A DNA stretch of 64,000 nt from Flavobacteriales bacterium (GTDB taxonomy: Bacteria > Bacteroidota > Bacteroidia > Flavobacteriales_F > PHOS-HE28), in assembly GCA_023382455.1 (NCBI GenBank), contig JAHDVX010000007.1, positions 1 through 64,000 on the forward strand, in the 5' to 3' direction. The position numbers and the translations under genes are program-made. The notes beneath the pieces were generated by a model that saw only the letters and a program-made list of their open reading frames with translations, was not told the origin of the DNA and ran no database searches. Below, one piece after another: positions 48,373-56,809 of the stretch (the stretch's first letter is position 1; every line of letters begins with the position of its first letter).

Positions 48373-50046
48373 TCAGGCGTTGCCACCCGCCAACTTCGAG
48401 TGCTTCCTGCCGTAGAGGAAGTACACGCACAACCCGGCGGCCATCCAACCGAAGAACACCAACCAGCTGTTGGCGGGGATCTCGATCATCAGGTAGGCGC
48501 AGCTGAGCATGCCGATGCAGGGGATCAGCGAGTAGCGGTGCTTGAAGGTGCGGACCGCGGTGCCCACGGCAAACAGGGCAAATGCCGCAAGCAGCACCGA
48601 TTGGCGGTCCAGGTGCATGCTGGTGAAGGCCGCCCAGAGCCGTTGCCGGTCCAGCGCGATCCAGGCGAGCACGACCAGCGGCACCAGATAACCGCCGTTG
48701 ATGTAGGGAATGCGGAACCGCTTGCGGCCGCGGTCGTCCAGCTTGTCCATCGGCGGCAGGAGCAGCACGCCCGCGCAGACCAGTGCAAAGGCGAAGAGCG
48801 TGCCGATGGAGGTGAGGTCGGTGATGAGGCCGCTGGGGGCGAAAAGCGCAGGCAGCCCCACCAGTACGCCGGTGACCACGGTGGCGAAGGCCGGCGTGCC
48901 GAACTTGCGGTGGAGGTGTCCGAATCGGGGCGGCAACAGGCCATCGCGGCTCATGCTCATCCAGATGCGGGGCTGGCCCAGCTGGAACACCAGCAGCACG
49001 CTGGTTGCGGCGATCACCGCGCCCACGCTCACCACGAAACCGAAGGAGGACAGCCCCACCTTGTTGAACACGTAGGCAAGGGGATCCATCACGCCCTTGA
49101 ACTCCGTGAAGGGCACCATGCCGGTGAGCACCAGCGCCGTCACGCAGTAGATCACGGTGCAGATCACCAGGGAATACACCATACTGCGGGGCAGGTCGCG
49201 CTGCGGGTCCTTGCATTCCTCGGCCGTGGTGCTGATGGCATCGAACCCGATGTAGGCGAAGAACACCGCGCTCACGCCCTTGAGCACCCCGCCCATGCCG
49301 TTGGGCAGGAAGGGCACATAGTTGGCCCCCTTGATGAACCAGACCCCCACCAGCACCACCGCCGCCAACAGCACCAGCTTCAACAGCACCATCCCGTTGG
49401 CCACGCGCTTGCTCTCGCGGATGCCGATGTAGACCAGCGCGGTCACCGCCACCACCACCAGGAAGGCGGGCAGGTTCATCACCACGTGCAGCCCCCCGAT
49501 CACCGGGGCCTCCGCCCAGGCCAGGCCGGCCACGGGCGCGCCCGTGGCCACGGCATGGTCGTAGGCTTCCTTCGCCCCCAGCGGGTCCGCCGCGAGCCAG
49601 GGCGGCAGGTGGATGCCGAATGCGGCGAGGATGTTGGTGAAATAGCTGCTCCACGAGATGGCCACCACCACGTTGCCGATGGCATACTCCAGGATCAGCG
49701 CCCAGCCGATCACCCAGGCCACCACCTCGCCGAAGGATACGTAGCTGTAGGTGTACGCGCTGCCGCTCACCGGCACGCGCCCCGCGAACTCCGCGTAGCA
49801 TAAGGCCGTGAAGCCGCACACCGCGGCGGTGATGATGAGCAGGATGACCACGCCCGGCCCACCTTCGTAGGCGGCGGAGCCCACGGTGCTGAAGATGCCG
49901 GCACCGATCACGGCCGCCACCCCCATCAGGGTGAGGTCGCGCACCGAAAGCGTTCGCTTCAGGCCGCCATGGCCGTCCGCCTCACGTTCAGCGCTTTCCC
50001 GCAGGATGCGGTCCACGGACTTGCGGCGGAAAAGGGTGCTGACCAT
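48373..50046 (-). CDS. APC family amino acid permease
   Basis: LTLMGVAAVIGAGIFSTVGSAAYEGGPGVV; multi-TM. Confidence 0.9.
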   Translation of the reverse strand: MVSTLFRRKSVDRILRESAEREADGHGGLKRTLSVRDLTLMGVAAVIGAGIFSTVGSAAYEGGPGVVILLIITAAVCGFTALCYAEFAGRVPVSGSAYTYSYVSFGEVVAWVIGWALILEYAIGNVVVAISWSSYFTNILAAFGIHLPPWLAADPLGAKEAYDHAVATGAPVAGLAWAEAPVIGGLHVVMNLPAFLVVVAVTALVYIGIRESKRVANGMVLLKLVLLAAVVLVGVWFIKGANYVPFLPNGMGGVLKGVSAVFFAYIGFDAISTTAEECKDPQRDLPRSMVYSLVICTVIYCVTALVLTGMVPFTEFKGVMDPLAYVFNKVGLSSFGFVVSVGAVIAATSVLLVFQLGQPRIWMSMSRDGLLPPRFGHLHRKFGTPAFATVVTGVLVGLPALFAPSGLITDLTSIGTLFAFALVCAGVLLLPPMDKLDDRGRKRFRIPYINGGYLVPLVVLAWIALDRQRLWAAFTSMHLDRQSVLLAAFALFAVGTAVRTFKHRYSLIPCIGMLSCAYLMIEIPANSWLVFFGWMAAGLCVYFLYGRKHSKLAGGNA

Positions 50047-50106
50047 ACGGGCGGTAGTGGGGGCAAAGTAGGGAGGAAGTCGGAATCCCGGGAAAGGGCC
50101 GGGCCG

Positions 50107-51837
50107 TCAATTCCCCTGCGCGCCATGGCCCCCTTCACCGCCACGCCGCACCCAGAACACGAACCCGTTCTTGCGGTACAGCTCCTCCAGGCCCGGTATG
50201 GCGGCCACATCCTGCGCACTGGTGACCTTGCACACCACGTACACCGGCCGATCCACCCTGCCGCCCAGGAGCCAGTCCTGGTCGTGGGCGCGGGGGTCGG
50301 TGATCGGCGCCACGCGGCTATAGAACCACTGGGCGTAGCTCTTGTAGTCCTTGGTCATCACGTAGCACTGCTCCCCTTGTCGCTGCCGGAAGAATTCCAC
50401 CGCCGCGCGCTGCGAGTAGCCTTCAATGCGGTTGATGAAGTAGTACAGCGTAATGGTGACGAAGAGCGCCGTGCCGCCGAACACCGCCACGATGCCGCTG
50501 CGGTACTGGGCGCGGCTGAAGAAGCGGTGGCCCAGGAAAAGCACGGCCACCACCATCCACACGCCCGCCAAGGCTTCCCAGCCGGTCCAGGTCACGTGGG
50601 CCTGCAGGTTCCCTTGCGCAAAGGGGTCGTTCGCCAGCAGGGGGGCGATCCACTCCGGATGCTTCCCCAGGAAAGGCAGGGCCAGGGTGACCGCCGCGAA
50701 GAGCGAACCGATGCCGCCCAACAGCACGCGCGACCACAGGGTGGCCGCGCCGCCCTGCCACAGCCGGTGCAACTGCAGCGCCGCCAGGTAGGTGAGCGGG
50801 AAGTAGCACAGGCTGCTGTAGTGGACGATCTTGGTCTTCACCAGGCTGAACAGCACCAGCACCACCCAGAAAAGGATGAGCATCCACTTTCTGAGGTTGC
50901 CGGTTGTTGGTTGCTGGTTGTCCGGTGACGCTGTGCCGCCGGGCCGGTCGGCAGCTGGGCCGGTGGACCGCTTCACCATTTCCTGCAAGGCGAACACCGA
51001 GGCGGGGAAGCAGCCGATGAGCAGCACCACGACGTGGTAGCCGAAGAAGCCGCCATGGCCGGCATCCTCGGTGGTGAGCATGGCCACCTGCCGCCAAAAG
51101 AAGGCGGTGATGAACTCCGGCCCGTTGCGCCAAGCGTCGATGCCGAACCAGAGGCCCGGCACGGCCAGCAGCATGGCGAGCATCAGCAGCACGCGCGGGA
51201 TGGAAACGTACAGCCGGAACCGGTTCAGGGCCCAGTACACCGCCGCCGCCATGCCCGGCAGGAGAATGCCCACGGGCCCTTTGGTGAGCACGGCCAGGCC
51301 GAGCCAAAGTCCGGCGAACAACGCTGCGCGGTACTTTTCACCGGTGCTTGTCGTTCCCGCCGCCGGGCTGTCACCCATGCGGATGAAGGCCAGGAAGCCG
51401 AGGAAGATGAAGAGGTTGAACCAGGGATCGATGATGCCGCTGCGGAAATAGAGGTGCGGCAGCACGGAGCCGACATAGGCCAAGGCCCAGAGCAGGCCGA
51501 ACGCCCCGCCCTGCCAACGCCGACCGATGCGGTACAGCGCAACCAACGTGATGATCCCCGCAACGGCGTTGGGCAGCCGCGCAGCGAACTCGTTCACGCC
51601 GAAGGCCGACATACTGAGGGCCTGCAACCACATGAACAGGGGCGGCTTCTCATGGAAGGGCACATAGCCGATCTGCGGTTGCAGCCAATTGCCCGTGGCC
51701 AGCATCTCGCGGGCGATCTCCGCGAAGTTGATCTCGTCCCAATCAAACAGGTGCACCGTGCCCAGGCCGGGCAGGAAGAGCAGGCCGGCCGCTATGGCGA
51801 TCCACCATTCCACCGGGATGCGCGCCCATGCCTTCAT
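50107..51837 (-). CDS. ArnT-like family 39 glycosyltransferase
   Basis: HLFDWDEINFAEIAREML, FHEKPPLFMWLQAL, LTKGPVGILLPGM. Confidence 0.88.
   Translation of the reverse strand: MKAWARIPVEWWIAIAAGLLFLPGLGTVHLFDWDEINFAEIAREMLATGNWLQPQIGYVPFHEKPPLFMWLQALSMSAFGVNEFAARLPNAVAGIITLVALYRIGRRWQGGAFGLLWALAYVGSVLPHLYFRSGIIDPWFNLFIFLGFLAFIRMGDSPAAGTTSTGEKYRAALFAGLWLGLAVLTKGPVGILLPGMAAAVYWALNRFRLYVSIPRVLLMLAMLLAVPGLWFGIDAWRNGPEFITAFFWRQVAMLTTEDAGHGGFFGYHVVVLLIGCFPASVFALQEMVKRSTGPAADRPGGTASPDNQQPTTGNLRKWMLILFWVVLVLFSLVKTKIVHYSSLCYFPLTYLAALQLHRLWQGGAATLWSRVLLGGIGSLFAAVTLALPFLGKHPEWIAPLLANDPFAQGNLQAHVTWTGWEALAGVWMVVAVLFLGHRFFSRAQYRSGIVAVFGGTALFVTITLYYFINRIEGYSQRAAVEFFRQRQGEQCYVMTKDYKSYAQWFYSRVAPITDPRAHDQDWLLGGRVDRPVYVVCKVTSAQDVAAIPGLEELYRKNGFVFWVRRGGEGGHGAQGN
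50895..50922. repeat. four heptads inside glycosyltransferase coding sequence (locus E)
   Basis: ggttgcc ggttgtt ggttgct ggttgtc. Confidence 0.8.
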
Positions 51838-51897
51838 CGCCCGGCGAAGGTAGACCCTGGCCGTACTGGGCAGGATGCATCCGATCGGACGGGACGC

Positions 51898-52032
51898 ACA
51901 GGATTTACTGGATGCGCAGGCCCGACAGGATGAACAGGGTCTACAGGATGAAACCGGGATCAAGAGCATCCGGGGATGGGCGAGAATGTTCATGGCATCC
52001 CTCGGATGAACTCATCCCGCTCATCCTGTCAA
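51898..52032. repeat. ACAGGAT-word repeat with inverted arm (locus F)
   Basis: acaggatttactggatg...acaggatgaacagggtctacaggatga ... catcccgctcatcctgtc. Confidence 0.7.
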
Positions 52033-52052
52033 GAGAAGGCCAACCACACCTG

Positions 52053-52811
52053 TCAGGGGCGCTTGCCCAGCACCTTCCACCCCAGCAGGCCGAGGCGCGC
52101 CAGGAAATAGCGGAAGCTCACATGGAGTACGCCGAAACCGTAGGTGGTGCTCCGGCGGAAGTTGATGGAGCTGGCCTCCTCGAAATACTTCGTCGGGCAG
52201 GTCACCTCGGCGATGGCGAACCGGTTCCAGAAGATCTGCCCGATGAACTGGTTGTCGAAGACAAAGTCCTCCGAGCAGCGCTTGTAATCGCATGTGCGGA
52301 GCACCTCGGCCGAATACGCGCGGTAACCGGTGTGATACTCGCTGAGCTTCTCCCCCATCAACAGGTTCTGCGTGAAGGTGAGCACGCGGTTGGCCACGTA
52401 CTTGTAGAGTGGCATGCCGCCCTTGAGGGCCCCGCCGCCCAGGATGCGGGAGCCGAACACCACCGGGTACAGCCCTTGGCCGATCACGGACACCATGGCG
52501 GTGATGAGCTTGGGCGTGTACTGGTAATCGGGGTGGAGCATCACCACGATGTCGGCGCCCAGCTCCAGGGCCTTGTCGTAGCAGCTTTTCTGGTTCCCGC
52601 CGTAACCCCGGTTTCTCTCGTGCACCACGATATGCCGGATGCCGATGCGCCGGGCCTCCTCCACGGTGCCGTCCGGGCTGTTGTCATCCACCAGTACCAC
52701 GTCATCCACCAGGTCGAAGGGGATCTCCTCGTAGGTCTGCTTCAGTGTATGCTGCGCCTTGTAGGCCGGCAACACCACCACGATCTTCTTTCCCTGGTAC
52801 ATGCCGGGCAA
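52053..52811 (-). CDS. family 2 glycosyltransferase (DPM1-like)
   Basis: VVVLPAYKAQHTLKQTYEEIP, LVDDNSPDGTVEEAR, NRGYGGNQKSCYDKAL. Confidence 0.92.
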   Translation of the reverse strand: MPGMYQGKKIVVVLPAYKAQHTLKQTYEEIPFDLVDDVVLVDDNSPDGTVEEARRIGIRHIVVHERNRGYGGNQKSCYDKALELGADIVVMLHPDYQYTPKLITAMVSVIGQGLYPVVFGSRILGGGALKGGMPLYKYVANRVLTFTQNLLMGEKLSEYHTGYRAYSAEVLRTCDYKRCSEDFVFDNQFIGQIFWNRFAIAEVTCPTKYFEEASSINFRRSTTYGFGVLHVSFRYFLARLGLLGWKVLGKRP

Positions 52812-52841
52812 AGATGGGATACTTCCGGGTATGCCCCCGAC

Positions 52842-53744
52842 CTATTCCGCCGGGCCCCTGCTGACGAGATAAACGCCCAAAAGGATCACACCCACCATGG
52901 CCAGTTGCATGGGCAACAGGGTCTCTCCGTCGAGCAGGCCCCAGCCGATGGCGATGATGGGCATGATGTAGGTGACCGAGGCGGCCCACACGGCCGAGGT
53001 GATCTTGATGAGGATGTTCCACAGGATGAGGGAGAGGCCGGTGCCGAATGCGGCGAGAATGGCCACGTAGCCGAGCGCGTGCCAGGCATGCGGGTTGGAG
53101 GCGAGCGTGCCGGGCAGATCCGTGAGGAAGATGCCCGCCAGCCCCAGGGGCCCGACCATGCTGATGGCCAGCACGGAGATGGCCGTGGCGGGCACCATGT
53201 ACAGCCAGCTTTTCACAATGTTGCCGCTGAAGCCGTAGCACACGGCACCGAGGATGGGGAGCGCGGCATGGATGGTCCAGACGGGTGCACCCTGGGCCTG
53301 CCTGTAGTAGATGGTGCCCACGGCGCCAAGCAGCCCGAGCAGCACGCCCACTACGTTGATGAACCGGGTCCGTATGCCGAAGACCAGGACCCCGATGACC
53401 AGGGTGAAAAGCGGCGAAAGGGTGTTCAGCATGCCGGCCAGGGAGCTGTCAATGCGGCTCTGCGCGATGGCAAACAGGAAGGCAGGGATGCCGTTGCCGC
53501 AAAGGGCGGTGCCGAGCAAAGGTTTCCAATGGGCCCGCAGCAGGCCCACATGCCGCAGGAGCAATGGACTGAGCACGAGCCAGGCGATGAAGAGGCGTGC
53601 ACTGGCCATCTGCATGGGCGAGAGCGCGGGCTCCCCGTGCTGAAAGAGGCCGCGCTTCATCAGGATGAAGGAACTGCCCCAGATCAAGGACAGGATGGCC
53701 AACAACAGCCATTTGAGCCGGTGGTCGGCAAGGCGGACCTTCAT
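52842..53744 (-). CDS. EamA/DMT family transporter
   Basis: LIWGSSFILMKRGL; two EamA halves. Confidence 0.88.
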   Translation of the reverse strand: MKVRLADHRLKWLLLAILSLIWGSSFILMKRGLFQHGEPALSPMQMASARLFIAWLVLSPLLLRHVGLLRAHWKPLLGTALCGNGIPAFLFAIAQSRIDSSLAGMLNTLSPLFTLVIGVLVFGIRTRFINVVGVLLGLLGAVGTIYYRQAQGAPVWTIHAALPILGAVCYGFSGNIVKSWLYMVPATAISVLAISMVGPLGLAGIFLTDLPGTLASNPHAWHALGYVAILAAFGTGLSLILWNILIKITSAVWAASVTYIMPIIAIGWGLLDGETLLPMQLAMVGVILLGVYLVSRGPAE

Positions 53745-53809
53745 TTCATGCGGAAAGGGCGCGAAATTAACCGGCCCACCACCCTGCGGATGGAACGAAA
53801 ATGTTGCTT

Positions 53810-53817
53810 TAATTTTG
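53810..53817 (+). promoter_or_regulatory. putative Bacteroidota -7 promoter element
   Basis: TAATTTTG matching TAnnTTTG, 17 nt before ATG 53835. Confidence 0.45.
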
Positions 53818-53834
53818 TCCCAATCCTTTCCGTC

Positions 53835-54335
53835 ATGAAAAAGCACCTGGCTTCCCTTTCGGTCCTGCTCCTGCTGGCATGCAGCCAAGGCCCCGTGGCC
53901 GAGAAGGCCGCCACCGTGGCCAACCGCACCGTGCAGGAAGTGGTGATCACCGAGGGCGAGCCCATGGCCTCCGCCGACCTGACCATCGGTGGCATGAGCT
54001 GCCAGATGATGTGCGGCAACATGATCAAGGGTGCGCTGGCGAAGGTGCCCGGCGTCACGGAAGCGGAAGTGGTGTTCCATGACGGCGATGCCGCCGGCCA
54101 TGCCAAGGTGACCTATGACCCCGCGAAAGTGGATGACGCCCAGCTGGTGGGAACCGTGCAGGCCTTGGCGGACGGCCAGTACACCGTATCGGCCATCGCC
54201 ATCACCAAGCAGGTGAAGCAGTCGCAACCGTCGGCTTCCGCCAAAACCGGGAAGAGCGACGCCACTGCATCCTTGATGCCTGAAGCGCGCATGCCCAATC
54301 TGGTGGCCATGCTGATGGCCCTGGTGCGCATTTGA
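53835..54335 (+). CDS. heavy-metal-associated domain lipoprotein
   Basis: Lipobox LLLLACS; LTIGGMSCQMMCGNMIKGALAKVPGVTEAEV. Confidence 0.78.
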   Translation: MKKHLASLSVLLLLACSQGPVAEKAATVANRTVQEVVITEGEPMASADLTIGGMSCQMMCGNMIKGALAKVPGVTEAEVVFHDGDAAGHAKVTYDPAKVDDAQLVGTVQALADGQYTVSAIAITKQVKQSQPSASAKTGKSDATASLMPEARMPNLVAMLMALVRI

Positions 54336-54422
54336 TCACGTTTTCCCGAGGGGAATTCCTTGGCTGCGAGCGTCCGTCCAGCGGGCGCGCTTCACATTAC
54401 CCCCAGGTTGCAGGCCCGGTGC

Positions 54423-55052
54423 CTACTTCAACCCGCGGAGCAAGGCCAGCACCTCATTCTGGATGGACACGCCCCGGTCCTTCGCATACCAGGCGTGCAC
54501 CTTCGCATAGAGTTCCTCCTTCTCCAGTTGCTGGCCGGCCGGCAGCTTCTTGTTCTCCCAAACGATGTCCTGGGCCTGCTGTGGCCGGGGTCCCCAGGTG
54601 AACAGCTCGGTTCCCTTGGGGTCGAACGCGATCAGCTTGGGAATGCTGCGTCCGCCCAAGGTCAGGTACCGGTCCATAAGGTCGAGGTGTTCGTCACGCA
54701 GCAGGATGGACAGGTTGATGTTCGGTGCGTCACCGGCCATCATCGCCAGCACGGGCATCACCTGCGAACTGTCGCCGCACCACGGCTCCGTGAGCACCAG
54801 CCAGTTCATCGGTCCGGCCTGGGCCAGGGCCTCGCGCAGCTCGGGCAGCAACTTCACCGTCTTCTCGTTCCGTACCGTGCGCGCCAGGTTCAGCTTGGTG
54901 TAGGCCACCATCTCCTCGCTTTGGTCCGGTCCGGTGGTCCGGCCCTCCTGTACCAGGCGCTCCAGCAGGGCGCGATAGGCGGCGGGGGTGATGCCCGCCC
55001 CCACGGCGGAGAGGAGCATGTCGGCGGTGGCGCCAGGTGCGGCGGTGTTCAT
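54423..55052 (-). CDS. thioredoxin-fold protein
   Basis: LVLTEPWCGDSSQVMPVLAMMA. Confidence 0.82.
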   Translation of the reverse strand: MNTAAPGATADMLLSAVGAGITPAAYRALLERLVQEGRTTGPDQSEEMVAYTKLNLARTVRNEKTVKLLPELREALAQAGPMNWLVLTEPWCGDSSQVMPVLAMMAGDAPNINLSILLRDEHLDLMDRYLTLGGRSIPKLIAFDPKGTELFTWGPRPQQAQDIVWENKKLPAGQQLEKEELYAKVHAWYAKDRGVSIQNEVLALLRGLK

Positions 55053-55621
55053 GGCCGGGTGTTTGCTTGTGCGGCGGTGGAGTCCGCGTTCATCTGTTGG
55101 AAGCGGGCCACCAGTTCCTCGTCGGTATACTTCAGGTTCTCGATCATCAGCGCCGATTCCTTGGCGAAGCGATGGTCCGGGAACTTCTCGATCACGGTCT
55201 GGTAGGCGCTTTGGGCCTCGCCTTTCTGCCCGAGGCCATTGTCAATGGTGAAGGCCTTGAGGTAGTACGTATCCGCGATCTTCCTCCAATGGGGAAAGTC
55301 GCGGATGATCCGGTCGTACAAGGCGATGCCGCCCTTGGGGTCGCCCAAGGTGCTGCGCAGGCTCGCGCCCCGGAAAAGGTATTCCGGTGTCATGGAATCC
55401 AACGGATACACCTGGGCATACATCAGGTACACGTCCAGCAAGGCCTGTGCACCCTTGCGGTCCACGCCGGGCCGCGCGTAGAGGCTGTCCTCCATGGCCC
55501 GCACACGCGCCATGGAAAGCGTATCGCTCCCATTACCGGCCGCTTGGTCCGAACCGCCTCCGCAGCCTCCGGATGCCAGCAGCACCAGGATGAGCGGGAA
55601 AAGCATCCATACGTTCCTCAT
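55049..55621 (-). CDS. TPR-like lipoprotein
   Basis: Lipobox LLASGGC; AYQTVIEKFPDHRFAKESALMI. Confidence 0.72.
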   Translation of the reverse strand: MRNVWMLFPLILVLLASGGCGGGSDQAAGNGSDTLSMARVRAMEDSLYARPGVDRKGAQALLDVYLMYAQVYPLDSMTPEYLFRGASLRSTLGDPKGGIALYDRIIRDFPHWRKIADTYYLKAFTIDNGLGQKGEAQSAYQTVIEKFPDHRFAKESALMIENLKYTDEELVARFQQMNADSTAAQANTRP

Positions 55622-56199
55622 TTCACGGGGGTGAATCGCATTTTGTACTTCGCGTCGGTCTTGCCCATGCTGATGTCGCGCAATTTGCCTTTGAGCATGC
55701 GCTTGCGCAAGGGCGGCAGCAAATCGGTGAAGAGGATGCCGTCCAGGTGGTCGTGCTCGTGCTGCAGCACCCGGGCCGCATAGCCGTCGAACTCCTCCTC
55801 GTGCTCGTTGAAGTCCTCGTCCATGTACTGCATCACGATGCGCGGCTGGCGATCCACCTCCTCACGGATGCCTGGAATGCTCAGGCAGCCTTCCTCAAAA
55901 GCCCACTCCTCCCCTTCCTCCTCCACGATGTACGGATTGATGAAGACCTTCTTGAAATCCTTCAGGTGCGCGTCCTCCGTGGGGTTGCCGTTCTCGTCCT
56001 CGGCAAAGGGCGAGCAATCCACCACGAACAGGCGGATGCTCTCGCCGATCTGCGGTGCCGCAAGGCCCACGCCGCTGGCCGCGTACATGGTTTCGAACAT
56101 GTCGGCGATCAATTGCTTCAGGCCCGGATGGCCCGGCTCGATGTCCTTCGCGACTTTCTTCAGGACGGGATCACCGTAGGAACGGATGGGTAGGATCAT
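55618..56199 (-). CDS. def: peptide deformylase
   Basis: GVGLAAPQIGESIR, EEGCLSIPGI, LQHEHDHLDGILF. Confidence 0.96.
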   Translation of the reverse strand: MILPIRSYGDPVLKKVAKDIEPGHPGLKQLIADMFETMYAASGVGLAAPQIGESIRLFVVDCSPFAEDENGNPTEDAHLKDFKKVFINPYIVEEEGEEWAFEEGCLSIPGIREEVDRQPRIVMQYMDEDFNEHEEEFDGYAARVLQHEHDHLDGILFTDLLPPLRKRMLKGKLRDISMGKTDAKYKMRFTPVK

Positions 56200-56218
56200 G
56201 GGTTTTGAAGAGTGCAAA

Positions 56219-56308
56219 AGTAGGCAGTAGGCAGAGGGCAGAGGCAGTAGGCAGCGCAGTACCTCGGGAGAAGCGCCGCTGCATACTGCTACTGCCAACT
56301 GCCGCCGC
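56219..56308. repeat. heptad array with inverted arms (locus G)
   Basis: agtaggc agtaggc agagggc agaggc agtaggc agcgcag ... gcatact gctactg ccaactg ccgccgc. Confidence 0.85.
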
Positions 56309-56319
56309 CGCCCGCTCCT

Positions 56320-56730
56320 TCACCGCCTCCGCTCCATCCACCCTTGCAGGATGATGGTGGCGCTGATGCGGTCCAGGGTGCCCTTGTCGCGGCGCGCCAT
56401 TCGGCCGATGCCGCTCTGGAGCATGGCCTGGTGGGCCATGGTGCTGGTGAAGCGCTCATCGGTGGTCTCCACCCAGTGCTTGGGGAATTGCGCCTTCAAG
56501 GCCGCGACGAACCGGGCCACGTGCGGCGTGGCGTCCGTGGGCGTGCCGTCCAGGTTGCAGGGCATCCCCACCACGAAGCCTTCCACCGCCTCCTTGCCCG
56601 TGTAGCGCTTCAGGTAGTCCATCAGCTCCGCGGTGGGCACGGTGGCCAGCGCGGAGGCGATGATGCGCGCGGGGTCCGTCACCGCAAGGCCCGTGCGCTT
56701 GAGGCCGAAATCGATGGCGAGGATGCGCAT
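56320..56730 (-). CDS. ruvX: Holliday junction resolvase-like RuvX/YqgF
   Basis: MRILAIDFGLKRTGLAVTDP ... DERFTSTMAHQAM. Confidence 0.92.
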   Translation of the reverse strand: MRILAIDFGLKRTGLAVTDPARIIASALATVPTAELMDYLKRYTGKEAVEGFVVGMPCNLDGTPTDATPHVARFVAALKAQFPKHWVETTDERFTSTMAHQAMLQSGIGRMARRDKGTLDRISATIILQGWMERRR

Positions 56731-56809
56731 GGTGCAAAGATGCCTCCTGATGGTGCATCGACCCAATGGGTCGACTGTACAAGGGCGGGGTGGCATCTTT
56801 GCACCATGC
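56727..56809. promoter_or_regulatory. divergent ruvX/dapD promoter region with 18-bp perfect inverted repeat and central dyad
   Basis: gcatggtgcaaagatgcc / ggcatctttgcaccatgc; TCGACCCAATGGGTCGA at 56758-56774. Confidence 0.6.

Noticed and set aside
48028-49803. 591-aa plus ORF opposite the APC permease
   Set aside because: Antisense shadow; extends through the heptad array rather than being a real gene.
51828-53834. First two thirds of the 835-aa plus ORF
   Set aside because: Antisense to the glycosyltransferase and EamA genes; only the portion from 53835 is a credible CDS.
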